A stretch of 64,000 nt of DNA from Pollenia angustigena (Eukaryota; Arthropoda; Insecta; Diptera; Polleniidae): positions 13,974,945 to 14,038,944 of the forward strand of contig OV884059.1 of assembly GCA_930367215.1 (NCBI GenBank), written 5' to 3'. The position numbers were made by a program, and so were the translations under genes. The notes under the pieces were generated by a model that worked only from the letters and a program-made list of their open reading frames with translations, was not told the origin of the DNA and searched no databases. Position 1 is the first letter of the stretch. Every line of letters starts with the position of its first letter. Shown one piece after another: positions 11,501 to 22,604 of this stretch.

Positions 11501-13565
11501 GTGGCTGCTTCTACGCCTCCCTTAAAATTGGGGTTTATAAGGACTTTACGAGGTGCCAGCGAAGGACCAGCTGCTGGAACTTGACCAGCTGGTGGTTGGT
11601 TTGCGACAGGAGTTGTTTGTCCAGCTACAGCGGGAGGTCCAGGTGGTGGCTGTGGTCCAGGTGCTGTTTGTGGTCTTATCTGATGGGGAGGAGCATTAAT
11701 AAAGTTACCTTGGTTGGGCATAGCATGAGGTGGCAAAGATTGCAGGGGAGGTCGTTGCATGCGCATTCCAGGACGCATACCAGGCGGTAAACCCATTGGA
11801 CCTTCTGGTCTAAACACATTACGAGGTCCACCAAATTGATGCTGATTAAATCCTCCATGTCCCTGAACTGTATTATAATCATGCGGCACCTGAGAATACA
11901 TGCTTGTGGGGTTAGGATGGCGGAAACCAGCCATGGGACCTGGTCGAAAGCCAAACGGATGCCGAGGCCTATGGTGAGGATTATTTGGGTCATGATTAGG
12001 CCCTGCCATAGGGCCATGTGGTGTATTCTGTAAGGAATTGAGTCGAGGTTGTGGTGCAAAAGGATTTGTGTTTGATTGTTGCGTTGGTGGAGGGAATGGT
12101 TGACCTGGAATAAGAGGATTGGCAATGGGATGTGTTAATGTAACTGAAGCTAAGCCGCCCAAATGTGTAAAAGGCGATGGTGATAGTAAGGATATATTAC
12201 CGTGAGGTGGAAAACGCAACAAAGGACGTTGGAAATGGGGATTAGGGCCTCGTAAGAGGTGACCACGTATTAACGGAGCACCATTTCTTTTTTGATAATA
12301 AACATAACGATTGACCGATTTCTCTAAAATTTAGAACAAAATATAAAAATTAAAATGATAATTAAGAGAAATCTTTTATACAAATAGATGATTTTTTTGT
12401 AAATGGTAGTTTTCTTTTTATGTTGTTTTTTTTAATAAACTTTTGTAATACATATAAAAATACCTGGCGAATGTTCGTTGATGTGTTCAAACGTTTCTCT
12501 TTCACTTCTTGTTTTAATATTTGTACGTTCCTCACGTTCATCTTCGTAATCCTCTCGAGGATCTGATATGTCACCATGACTCATAGTAACACTTGCACTC
12601 TCTTGTGAGCTTTGTAATACAGAAGATGCACACGAATCATTGGCTATACTAGCAGCAGAGTTAGAAATATTAGAGCTTTGATCCAATTCCATTTCTTTTA
12701 AAGTATTTGCTGTATAATTTTGTCCAGCAATATTTGTTTCATTATAAACTGTGGTGCTTGTTTGTTCTGCTGGAGTTTTAAATTCTTGTATGGTCGATTG
12801 CGCCGCATCGATATTTGCTGGTATGCGTTGTGTTTGACCTGCCAACGCGGAACTTTCTTGTAATTTATTAATTTCATTTTTTGTATTTTCTGTCTGGCAG
12901 GATTTTGGTGTTTCACTTGAGTTCTTAACTGCAATTTGTTTTGGTTTTGCTTTGGGTTTATCTTTAATTTGTGATTTAACCCATTCTTCAGCTTCAGATT
13001 TTAATTTTTGTTTTTCTTCTTTTGAAACATCTTTTTCTAAATCCCGAATCAAAACAAAAGCACAGAAAATAAATGGAAGTTATAGTCAGACGTTTACAAT
13101 ACTCACCATCATCTGAAAGTAATAATTCATCTTCGTCAGCACCTATTAAGACCTGATCATCTATAACATCATCTATAATATCTCCTATGTCATAATTTAA
13201 CAAGTCATCACTGCAACAAGAAGTAATAAAACATTTATTAGCAATATGTCTTTAAAATTTATGAAAAAATTTCTAAATGAAAATCCAATATTTTTCCACA
13301 CTTGACACGCAGCTGTCGTAAATTGATGACCCCTCTCTGCGTTTCCCTTTTTAAAATTACAATCAAGGTACAATGAAAATTTTTTCAAAATTTTCTCAAT
13401 GAATTTTTACAAAAACCAACAAGTATCTTTGTTTAATTTTATATTAATATTTTACAGCAATATGTATTTAACACTTTGTTTAGTAATTTATTTGATATAA
13501 ACAAGTTTTATTATTAAAAAAATAAATAATAAAAGTTTTATTCGCACTCACTTTAAGTCAGACAT
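8541..13565 (-). CDS. RBM33-like RS-domain protein, six coding exons, 1059 residues
   Basis: The coding exons on the minus strand are 13565-13552, 13210-13107, 13036-12464, 12323-10870, 9812-9687 and 9449-8541. All introns have GT..AG ends and the phases join to one open frame. Residues 1-40 are acidic (DIGDIIDDVIDDQ), followed by a Ser/Gln-rich part. From about residue 230 to 500 the protein is Pro/Gly/His-rich. About 555-580 is an RS run, then Arg/Asp-rich and Gly/Asn-rich stretches. Residues 716-757 form a basic helix (ETRAYRLQIEKQKALREQIM) that resembles a conserved segment of RBM33-type RNA-processing/export factors. The tail has a single QRKTIPTAKILPE motif and ends RIVLKHD. I do not see an RRM. 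A nuclear RNA-binding role is inferred from RS composition. An inverted, remodelled paralogue lies at 22605-33624. Confidence 0.85.
9813..10869 (-). other. Intron 4 of the RBM33-like gene, with a short tandem duplication
   Basis: This intron is bounded by GTACGT at 10869 and TTTTTCTAG at 9813 (minus strand). At 10240-10327 a 39 bp segment (GTTAATTTTAACAAAGCG within) is repeated with a 49 bp offset. Otherwise I see AT-rich sequence and no embedded gene. The equivalent intron of the paralogue is 4.9 kb because of a LINE. Confidence 0.7.
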
Positions 13566-13740
13566 TTTGATAATACAGCATTTATTACAATTGTCAGGGT
13601 TGGTAACTTGACGATATTTTCCTCAATTATATTTAGCGTTTTTAATGAACAATTATTGGAAATGAATAAGCCAAGGCGAATTCATGAAAATTGTGGTGGC
13701 AATCATTATGAAAAAAACAGTGGCATTACTACGTCAGATG

Positions 13741-14159
13741 CAAGGCGAATTGACTAGATGGTGGGGTCAAATCAACATATCGCTCATTTGCTGCAAGACC
13801 GGCATAACTCAAAAAATGAAATTTTGGAGTTAGAGATGCAGAATTGTTCGCTTTGGTTTTCTTTATATTGTGTATTAAATTCATCTTTATATCTTTTATA
13901 CTTTCCCAGTTTGAAGAGAATGTGTCTTCTTTTTTTTCTAAGTAGTTAGAACAAATCAAAAACTTTAAATGCGTTTATCTCGAAATGGGTTTTTTTGAGT
14001 TATGCCGGTCTTGAGCGATATGTTGTTATTTTGGTGGTCGACTTGTCAAAGTTTGTATACAAGCAAGTTTTTCATGTAAACCAGCAATATGTTCGACAAT
14101 CCGACCACATAAGCCGTGTTGTTGTAGAGTTGACCTCACATTTTAGTCAATTCGCCTTG
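13741..14159. mobile_element. Foldback element with CAAGGCGAATT termini
   Basis: The left end CAAGGCGAATTGACTA is an inverted copy of the right end TAGTCAATTCGCCTTG. Inside, CAACATATCGCTC and GACCGGCATAACTCAAAA near 13770-13815 face TTTTGAGTTATGCCGGTC and GAGCGATATGTTG near 13990-14025, so most of the unit folds back. Its ends match the elements at 18269 and 18305. No target duplication is clear. A further CAAGGCGAATTC copy of the end lies just outside, near 13672. Confidence 0.7.
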
Positions 14160-14166
14160 TTGCATT

Positions 14167-14430
14167 CCCTGCAAATAATACGACTAGCCCATACACGCAA
14201 GTAAAATATAGCCCATAAGGGACTAGGACTAGTCCAAAGGTAACCCAAAAGTATTGTAAAACATGGTATATTTAGCATTACAATGTCCTAGGGCTGGACC
14301 CTATAACCCAGCTTTGCATTACAACGGACTAGTCTTAAAGCTACTCCATGTTCATACATACTCCCTGTGGATTAGTTTTGAAAACGAAAACATATCGTTT
14401 AAAAACGAAAACACTAGAAGCAAAAAAATT
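14167..14430. repeat. Repeat related to the element at 39617-39990
   Basis: It begins CCCTGCAAATAATACGACTAG and shares GACTAGTCC, GTAACCCAA, GGTATATTTA and AACGAAAACAT-type blocks in the same order with 39617-39990. The right terminus is not recognisable, so this is probably a truncated copy. Its left end lies 7 bp from the foldback element ending at 14159. Confidence 0.65.
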
Positions 14431-14849
14431 TTAAGTTTACATTAAGTTTGCACATGAAAAAAAATGTTTAAACCGACCGTTTCCCTACCAAATACAGAAG
14501 CTTTGCCTTAACTGTCATTTGTTTAAGTTCACTTTTGACTTAACTGCACAAAGTGAATAATTTTTGTCATTATTCTTTAAAATCCCATACAAATTTCTTT
14601 TTTAAGTTCACTTTCTTTACCTGCACATTTGAGATAAAAGTCCAAAATTTTTAGCATTTTAAAATTATTGTCAAACAAAAAATCAAAGTTAGCTGCACTT
14701 TGACTTAACTGCCCAAAATACATATTTTCTGTAATTATTCTTCAAAATCCTTGATTACGTAACTTTTGTAAATCTGCATATTAACTATATTTTTGGGCAG
14801 CTTTTAATTAAATTCATGGCCCTATGCTCCTTGTAGGAGTTTAAAGGAA

Positions 14850-14931
<82 letters not shown>

Positions 14932-15667
14932 CAAAGTTAGCTGCACACATGGCAAAAATATGGTGGCCACTTTTTCATATAAATATCCAATTTTATAAAA
15001 TTTTAATAAAATAACAATTCATTAAGAAAAACGAAATTGTTGCTATCATTTGAATATCAATTCATATTTAAATATAGTTTTTCATATAAATATTCTGGAT
15101 CCTTATGAGAAGGGAAGTTAAAAATCCGGTTGTCAGCCTGGGTTTTTGGTCGGTATATACATATTTATGTCAGCTATGCTTATTATAACTTTGCTATTGA
15201 AATTCAGCCAGATCGGTCCAAAAATTGCTGAGATATGAGCAAAAAACCAGAACTACCTCTAATTTGTTTTCCAAAAATCCATTGTTGTTGTATTTTTATT
15301 CCTTTTTCAGTATATTTGGAGAACGGCAAGAGCCAAAGTTTCCAAATTAGGTACAAACATTTAGGTTATCAATACAGAGCACCTCACAAAGAGTCGGCGG
15401 AATCGGAGAAGTGGGCGTGGTACCTCCTGTACAGAAAACATCAACATTTTAGGGCTATAATATGTCCTATGAATACGCCTTATATGTATATCAAAAATCA
15501 GAAATCTTTAGTCGAACATATTTTCAGAAAAACTCGGAAAAATTGGTTTAAATACAAAAAATGTATGGCCACCATATTAATTTTTTTTTTTTTTTTTAAA
15601 TACTAATTTTCGGGAACCATAGCTCTTCTCGAGCCCAAGTTTTATCACCTTAGTAATGGTAAATTTA
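14431..15667. other. Intergenic DNA with an AT microsatellite and old repeat sequence
   Basis: A pure (AT)n microsatellite covers 14852-14925. Around 15088-15600 lies degenerate repeat sequence (CTGGATCCTTATGAGAAGG, GCCAGATCGGTCCAAAAAT) of the kind scattered in fly genomes; a similar opening recurs near 56760. No gene is supported. Confidence 0.5.
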
Positions 15668-16861
15668 TGCCCCTATTGCGGTTCTCCACTTTTGTAACAG
15701 TTTGGTTGTCTTTGATAAATTCACATTGCCATTCTCAACTAAACTGGCAGTTGGCTATTCAGTTATGTATCTGTTTGTTTCGTGGTATTGCCGTTTTCAA
15801 CTTTGTAAACGTTTGGTCGACAAAAATGTTAAATACACACAACTGCTAAAAAGTAGTTGTGTTATTGGCAGTTAAAGTTTATTTTATTTAATTTCGGTGA
15901 AAATCGAAAACAAAATGGAGAAATCGTATGTATAAATTTTTGTAATAACTATTTCGGTTTTTTTAAAAACTTTTATTAGTTTGAAAATAAAAACGGAAGC
16001 TCAATTTGAGCGTCTCGTCAAGAGAAACTTAGAAATTGTTCGCGGAAAACACCAGTTTGGTATGATGAAAAATTCATGTAAGCAGTTATGGGAAGAGTTT
16101 ATAGTGGAGTTAAATAGTTTGGGACCACGACAAAAAATTTTTAAACACTTATAATTTTCTTAATCTAATTATAATATTCTTGGCACAGGTTTGGATACAT
16201 TACAAGGCAAGTATAAAAAAAAACTTGCCAAAAATAAAAGAAACACTCAAGCGACGGGGGAGGGCTATCACAAGAAGTTTTATTAAATAGCCTTAAGGAT
16301 ACTGTTTCGCAGCTCTTGTATTGCAAGTCTGGCCAAGTATTTGGTGTTGAAAATATTCCACCATCAAGTGACAATTTTACTGAGTCACTTTTACCAATAA
16401 TACAGCCAGAAGATTCGCCAACAGCTACCCCAACCAGAAGAGAAACTCATCCGGCACAAGAAAGTTTCGTTACTTATTAGGAATTCTTACTTGGCACTGG
16501 AAAGTTCAAGAGGGTTGGACTAATCACGAATTTGTCTTCTTGTATGTAGAGCATTCATACAAGAGTTTTCTTTTTCATCAACATAAATAAATTGACACTA
16601 ATATCAATTTTAAATACTTTTTATTCAACACAACAATTAGAAATACTTTTAGTTTAAAAAATTATTCAATTTTATAAAATTTTCACTTGTTAAACGTTAT
16701 ATTTAAAGTTGGCAAATCGATATTTTAAGTTGGCAACTTTAAAGCAAACTCAACTAAAAACAGTTGAGTATCATAATACCTAAAATGAGTTTGGTTGTGC
16801 ATAAGTTGGGTTGACTCCAACACGACCAAACTGAGTTGAGTGGAGAGCCGCAATGGGGGCA
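15668..16861 (+). mobile_element. PIF/Harbinger-like element carrying a Myb/SANT gene, TTA target duplication
   Basis: The left end TGCCCCTATTGCGGTTCTCC is an inverted copy of the right end GGAGAGCCGCAATGGGGGCA, and the similarity continues inward through an AGTTTGGT block. TTA stands at 15665-15667 and 16862-16864. The unit is 1194 bp, contains a decayed SANT-type gene at 15915-16480, and has no DDE transposase. TTA duplication plus a SANT protein fits PIF/Harbinger, in which a separate Myb/SANT protein assists the transposase. It would have needed a transposase supplied in trans. Confidence 0.85.
15915..16480 (+). pseudogene. Zeste-like Myb/SANT DNA-binding protein of the Harbinger element, decayed
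   Basis: ATG 15915 opens a short first exon (MEK) with a GTATGT donor at 15926. After an AG at about 15980 the frame reads KIKTEAQFERLVKRNLEIVR and CKQLWEEFIVELNSLGP, the first helices of a zeste-like SANT domain. A second gap, about 16130-16190 ending in CACAG, precedes VWIHYKASIKKKLAKNKRN, the last helix. The donor of that second gap is not intact. A one-base frame slip near 16257 separates the domain from the rest of the coding sequence, which ends at a stop near 16480. So exons, domain order and the acidic/Thr-rich tail are visible, but the gene is broken. Confidence 0.7.
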
Positions 16862-16864
16862 TTA

Positions 16865-17625
16865 TTCTTAAAGATGTCGGTATTGTCAGGAAACAACACA
16901 GGTCATGTGCGAAGCGGTCGTTTTGAAAGGAGTGTTCGTTCAACAGGTAGCGGTCATTCGGGTGGTGTCTTTGGCCAGGATAATCGTTTAAGATTTGGTG
17001 GTGGTAAAAAGAAACAAATAAAATTATTAAAAATCCTGAAGACTTTTGAAGTTTGTATTTGATTTTTCGGACACAAGTTGTAAACAAAATAAAATATCTT
17101 TTTAAGACATTACCAGATCCATGCAAGAAGTGGAACGTCATAGAGCTTCCACAGAAATAATGGTACGTGGTATTTACTTACCTCAAGTCTTATTTCCTGA
17201 CTATGTAATGAATGAATGAAATTCGATTATAATTTTTTTAATAATAAATTAAATGTAAAATAAAAATTCAAAAAACATGTATTATTTTATTAAGGTTAGT
17301 ACTAACCAATATTTACGTTATAAATAACTAGTTAGCGTTTACCCTTATTTAGGTTATCATTGACTAATAAAAAGCAGCAGAGTAAATGCCCAAATACACT
17401 TGTCAAATGCTTGACATCAAGCTCGTATACGTGTGCTTGACATTAGAACATATATTTGCTGGACCAGCTGACAAGCATTCATTTTGCATTTTATTTTGAA
17501 GTGACAACAACAAGAGAAAAAAAATATTAAAATATAGATAAAAAGTGTTTAATTGTGATAACATACTTTTAACTGTGTTGCTTTTTAATAAATAAAAAAA
17601 AAATTGAAGAAAAGAAGGAGAAAAT
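16865..17625. other. Intergenic DNA with an unrecognised GC-richer open stretch
   Basis: At 16874-17062 (plus) an open frame reads MSVLSGNNTGHVRSGRFERS and ends in a Gly/Lys-rich run. It is more GC-rich than its surroundings, and an exon-like stretch follows at about 17100-17165. I cannot assign either to a family or join them with splice sites. They may be fragments of a host gene carried here. The rest is AT-rich. Confidence 0.3.
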
Positions 17626-17966
17626 TATTAAATAACATTTTTTCCCCTCTAAAACATATTTTTCTTTTCATCCGACATTTTTAGCGTCTGTTCGGTTTGA
17701 AATCACGTTTAGGCCCAAATACACTGGTCAAATTCCCATCCAGCATTAAGGTTGTATTAGTGAAAGTGATTTTTTATGTGCGACACCGACGAGCTTGATG
17801 GAAAATCAACAAATTTAGATATTTAGCATGCTTGACGAGTGATTTTGATGAATGTATTGGCGTTACTCTTCAAGCACCCACATACTTTAAACGTAATTTC
17901 AAACCGAACAGACGCTAAAAATGTCGGATGAAAAAAAAGCTTTGGAGGAAAAAAATGTTATTTAAA
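17626..17966. mobile_element. Foldback element with about 85 bp arms
   Basis: Left-arm blocks ATAACATTTTTTCCCCTC, CATCCGACATTTTTAGCG and TCTGTTCGGTTTGAAAT face their inverted copies on the right, ending with AAATGTTATTT near 17966. The inner arm segment (17671-17710 against 17893-17930) is nearly identical. No target duplication is resolved. Confidence 0.75.
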
Positions 17967-18268
17967 GCAGTACAGATATATGTGCCGTAGTCGAGTGGAA
18001 TTCATTTGTCATTTTTTCATTTCATTTTTTTGTCTATGTAATTCAACCGCAACAATAACAATATTGCGGAGCACATGTGCAGCAAAAAAAACATTACATA
18101 TTAGAAATAAAAGCAAACAGCAATAAAAATTGTTTTTATTATTTATAATAAAAAAACTACTTTTTTTCCAAAAATACGATTTTTTCTTCAAAAATAAGAT
18201 TTTTTTTTGGTGAAATTAATATTTTTGCTGAAAACTTCTGGCAGCCCTGGCAAACAGAAAATTATGAT

Positions 18269-18804
18269 CAAGGCGAATTTAAAAAGGTAAGTGCAACTCT
18301 ACAACAAGGCGAATTTATACAAGGTAAGTGCAACTCTACAACTACAAAGCAAAGCGAATTAACTCCATGTATTTTGTTTTTGCAATTTTCTTACTTGTTG
18401 TCAAATTTCAGTATAACAACAAAACAATATTTTGACGTTTCACGATTTTTGTGGATACAGCTGATGAACGGCTGACGAGTTGAGTTTACCTTGTTGAATT
18501 CGCCTTGCTCTACAACTACAAAAAGCCCCATGTATTTTGTTTTTGCAATTTAATAGATAGCTGTCAAAAAATTTTTATTGCAAATTAAAATAATCACTTT
18601 TTTATAAAAGAAATTATTAAATGTAACTTTAATTATTCGCAGTTTTGAAATTTTTTTATTATAAAACTAATAATTATAGCACTTTTCATTAAACTTCTTC
18701 TCAAAACAAAATTATATTTTGACAATTTTGTATTATTTCAATTCACCGTGGAGACAGCTGATGAACGGCTGACGAGTTGAGTTTACCTTTTTAAATTCGC
18801 CTTG
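18269..18804. mobile_element. CAAGG-family foldback element, 8 bp target duplication
   Basis: The left end CAAGGCGAATTTAAAAAGGT is an inverted match to the right end ACCTTTTTAAATTCGCCTTG. ATTATGAT is directly repeated at 18261-18268 and 18805-18812. It contains a second, younger member of its own family at 18305-18507. Confidence 0.85.
18305..18507. mobile_element. Second CAAGG-family element nested in the first, 8 bp target duplication
   Basis: Its ends are CAAGGCGAATTTATACAAGG and CCTTGTTGAATTCGCCTTG, over 203 bp. CTCTACAA is directly repeated at 18297-18304 and 18508-18515. It shares the block CTGATGAACGGCTGACGAG with the outer element. Confidence 0.85.
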
Positions 18805-18949
18805 ATTATGATAGTGCTTCATATCTGTCGTTTTTGAGATATTGCACCGAATATAAAGTCAAAAACGATTTATTTTGCAACATTTGAAATATATTTTATT
18901 ACCTGCATATATAGACTTACTCCATATATACAATATTATATATAAAATT

Positions 18950-19250
18950 TGTCCAAAAAGTTTTAGTATGAATAAATTCTGTAAATTTGTGTGTGTATAA
19001 AATCTGATAACTGATTTCGATAGCCCTCAACCAGCGATATTAAGGCCACCAGTTGTCACTTTCGACAAATTAAAAGCTTAGCCTTAAAATTTTTTGAATT
19101 TTTTCTTTAATATAGAATACCCCTAAACTTTTAACTTGTCGAAAGTGACAGCTGATAACCTTAATAGCCCTTATTGAGAGCTATCGAAATCAGTTATCAG
19201 ATTTTGTAAACACACAACAAATTTATAGATTTTTTTCGTATAACAAAATT
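18950..19250. mobile_element. Foldback element
   Basis: The left arm has AAAATCTGATAACTGATTTC and GATAGC, then CACTTTCGACAA. The right arm carries the inverted copies TTGTCGAAAGTG and GCTATCGAAATCAGTTATC. Weaker inverted similarity extends outward to about 18950 and 19250. The ends and target duplication are not resolved. Confidence 0.65.
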
Positions 19251-19409
19251 TTTGCATAATGTTTCAAACATTTTAAACCGATAAATTTAAAGATTTTTTT
19301 CATATTTGTATTAATTTTTTGACTTTTTATGATTTATATAGCACTCGTAATGTTTTCTGATATATTTTTGCTTGTTTTGTTATTGTTTGTCAGGCACGTG
19401 TTGTTGTTA

Positions 19410-21965
19410 TCAAAACAATAGCGGTTTTCACCCTTTGTATTAAGTGTACAACTCTGCTTTACTTAATACGATTTTATACTACAAAGCGTGAGTGTCTTTT
19501 TCGTTAGTATTATAAATTAATGAAGTTGTTGAGTGAGGAAAAGAGACAGATATAAGGTCTGTCTGCGTACACATATTTTGCGCAAAATGTTGTCTGCGTA
19601 CTCCAAATCTCTTGCAGCGAGAGAGCCAAAAAGAGAATTTTTGACAGTTGGAAGTTAGAGAACTTGCAAAATGTTACTGGAGAAATTTCCGCTTGCAAGA
19701 TTTTGCAAATAGTTTGAACAGCTGTTTGAATGAAATAGTTTTTGGGAAATGAAAATTTAAATTTAACAATGGCAGAGGTAAGTAGTTAGAATTGTGTTGA
19801 TTTTTAACGTTTATAATAAACTAGCTTAACCCGTGCGCTTCGCTACACTGCTTTAACCACTTCTTCAGTTGAGAGATACTTAATATATGCATCCTATGGG
19901 AGGTATTTCCCCCTGTGCCTACCGGCTTTATTTTTATTTTCAAAAGTGTAGCATACCATAAGAGTGACTTTTACAAAGTTTGAACATTCTCACTTAACAG
20001 TTCTTAAGATATGCGATATTAAACATTGGTGTCCCATGGGGGGTAACACTTCCCCCGCTGCTATTTTATTTCAGTTTTGGGGCTCTGAAGATCCTACTAT
20101 CAAAAGTTCAACAAAATCCGTGCAGTGGCTCTTAATTATATTTCTATCTATGAGGGGTACTGCTCCTTCTCTGTCAACCCCGCCCATTTTTATATTGAAA
20201 TTTAAAGTTAACCATAACAGTAGCTTTAACCACGTTTGAAGACTCTCCCTTTAATAGTTCTTCAGTTGAGTGATATTTAATATATGCATCCTATGGGAGG
20301 TATTTCCCCCCTGCGCCTACCCGCTTTATTTTTATTTTCAATAGTGTAGTATACCATAAGAGTGACTTCTACAAAGTTTGAACATTCTCACTATAACAGT
20401 TCTTAAGATATGCGATATTAAACATTGGTGTCCTTTTGGGGGTAACACTTCCCCCGCTACTATTTTATTTCAGTTTTGGGGCTCTGAAGATCCTACTATC
20501 AAAAGTTCAACAAAATGCATGCAGCGGCTCTTAATTATATTTCTATCTATGAGGGGTACTGCTCCTCCCCTGTCAACCCCGCCCATTTTTATATTGAAAT
20601 TTTCATTTTACCATAATAGTAGCTTTAACCACGTTTGAAGGCTGTCCCTTAAATAGTTCTTCAGTTGAGCTATATTTAATATATGCATCCTATGGGAGGT
20701 ATTTCCCCCCTGCGCCTACCGCTTTATTTTTATTCTCAATAGAGTAGTATACCATAAGAGTGACTTCTACAAAGTTTGAACATTCTCACTGTAACAGTTC
20801 TTAAGATATGCTATATTAAACATTGGCGTCCTATGGGGGGAACCACTTCCCCCGCTACTGTTTTATTTAAATTTTGGGGCTTAGAAGATCCTACTACCAA
20901 AAGTTCAACAAAATGCGTGCAGCGGGTCTTAAGATATGCGATATTAAATATTGGCATCCTATGGGGGGTACCAATTCCCCTGCCCCGATTTTGGATTTCA
21001 AAATCAACTAACCATCATCACTCCTCCCTGTACCTTCCCTAAAAATTTTATGGCAATCGGTCGAGCCGTTCTCGAGTTATGGAGTGACAATCAAAATGTA
21101 CACTTCTTTTTATATATATAGATTATATAAAACAAAACATTTAACTTCATGCTAGAAACATCCAAATATACAGTGCGTAAGTGGAGTGGAGATGGCAGAA
21201 CCGATAGAACCAGCAGAACTTTGTGGGACAACCTTTGTAATTGAAGAGGCGAGTATTTGGAATTGTGTTCCTGGCGAGCACTTCACATCCAAATTATTTT
21301 TCTCCGTTTTCAAGCTGTTGGAGGGCACTGTATTGGGCATTTCATTCTTTTTTTCCATTGTAAGCCGGCACTATGTTGGGCAATGTAAGCAAAAGAAGTT
21401 TTATAAAAAACCCGACAAATAAAACTAAAAACTAAGAAGAAATTGAATTTACCAAACTAATAACAGTGTAATAAACAAGTTTTTTAATTTACAACACCTT
21501 CTAAGCTTCACTTTAATTACATAATAATTTTTTAATTTACCTCGAGAATTCAATTTTGCGTACACATATTCTAAAATTCTTTTGCTTTGTTATTTCAATT
21601 GTTTACACACCGATCAGCTGTTTTCTTGCAAAATTTCACTGGATACTGTCTGCGTACTTTTTGAGATTTTTTCAGCCTATAGAGTAATATTGGTCTTACT
21701 CTCCCAAAAAAATTTACTGAGTATTTGCTACTGGAAAAGTACCCAGACAGACCTATAGTTTCTTCAATTGTTTTACATAGCGTTTACATTTGCCAGTACT
21801 GGCAAGACAGTAGCAATTCATTCAAACTTTTTCACTAATTCATAAACACTTTTACAGCTATTTTGTAAATCTTAGTACTTATACTAAATTAATAAGATTC
21901 ACAAGGTCTACAAGGGATTTAACTATCAAGGGTGAAAATTGCTATTAATAATAGCACGTGTTGAA
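19410..21965. mobile_element. Composite nested inverted-repeat element
   Basis: An outer weak inverted pair (CAATAGCGGTTTTCACCC near 19420 and GGGTGAAAATTGCTATT near 21940) encloses a clearer pair at 19551 (ATAAGGTCTGTCTGCGTAC) and 21756 (GTACCCAGACAGACCTAT). The inner 2.2 kb unit contains the 397 bp tandem array at 19862-21120. A short open stretch at about 21194-21420 is not recognised. No transposase is visible. Confidence 0.5.
19862..21120 (+). repeat. Tandem array, about three 397 bp units, with a retroelement-like 3' end
   Basis: Units begin near 19862, 20260 and 20656, each starting at CTTCAGTTGAG and TATGCATCCTATGGGAGG, and all share CATTGG.GTCC and TCAACCCCGCCC blocks. The array is preceded by ACCCGTGCGCTTCGCTAC (from about 19831) and ends with ATCGGTCGAGCCGTTCTCG and a TATATATATAGAT tail. 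Such a head and tail are seen on many invertebrate non-autonomous retroelements, so this looks like one element with an internally amplified module. Open frames here repeat with the unit and are not called as genes. Confidence 0.65.
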
Positions 21966-22284
21966 CACAAAAAATATTCTTATGTGGCTGATTTCATATA
22001 TTGATTTGTTCACACGCGTACTTTTTTCTTGTATTTGCGTACAATTTGTGTTGTATTATGATATATGGTTATATTGTGATGGATATAAAAACTTTTTGTG
22101 TTTCGTTTGTTTTACTTTTATTTAATAATTATTATTTTTTTGGCGCAAAATTTTTAACAACAGCTGACTTTAATTATTGAAAATCAGTGTTGTAAGAGCT
22201 TAAGGCGAATTCAGCACTAATTTCATTGTAATTTAGAAAAATGTATAACTTTGTAAGGGTTCGTGTAACCCGATAAATATATTA
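21966..22284. other. AT-rich spacer, no gene seen
   Basis: I see no supported frame, exon or inverted repeat in this stretch upstream of the chimeric gene. Confidence 0.4.
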
Positions 22285-22435
22285 TGCTAGGTACACACAG
22301 TGCAATCTACATGCAATCTGTTTCAATGCAACCTCAAAATATCAAAGCGTTTTGATGTTGATGCAATCTGGAATGAATGAAAATTAATTTAATTCACTAG
22401 ATTGCATAAATGTGTTGCATAGTGTGTACCCAGCA
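22285..22435. mobile_element. 151 bp MITE, family G, copy 1, TTA target duplication
   Basis: The ends TGCTAGGTACACACAGTGCA and TGCATAGTGTGTACCCAGCA are inverted repeats, and TTA flanks at 22282-22284 and 22436-22438. The body is almost identical to 40540-40690, so both insertions are relatively young. The right end lies about 170 bp upstream of the chimeric gene's start codon. Confidence 0.9.
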
Positions 22436-22478
22436 TTACACAATTATAATGTATTATTAGTTTTTAGAAAAGAAAACA

Positions 22479-22590
22479 CCGTAAGCCGGCTGAGTACCTT
22501 GCCGGCTGACACACAATTATACCCGCCACAGAAGACTTTCAAACGAGCTACCGCCGCCGATAAAATGTGTCGGCGCAGGTCTCTGCCACG
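22479..22590. promoter_or_regulatory. GC-rich segment just upstream of the chimeric paralogue
   Basis: This is the most GC-rich patch in the neighbourhood (GCCGGCTGAGTACC, CTACCGCCGCCGATAAAATG) and ends 15 bp before the start codon. Only about 15 bp before the ATG (GTATTAT.AAA) match the parental gene, so the upstream region was not copied with the coding part. A promoter/5' UTR role is inferred from position only. Confidence 0.3.
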
Positions 22591-22604
22591 GGTGTATTAT
22601 TAAA

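Noticed and set aside
14785..14970. Open frame of alternating Tyr-Ile
   Set aside because: A translation of the (AT)n microsatellite, not a gene; the same applies at 51550-51754.
19964..21042. Three similar open frames of about 90 codons
   Set aside because: They are the same frame of the 397 bp tandem units and have no domain; repeat-derived.
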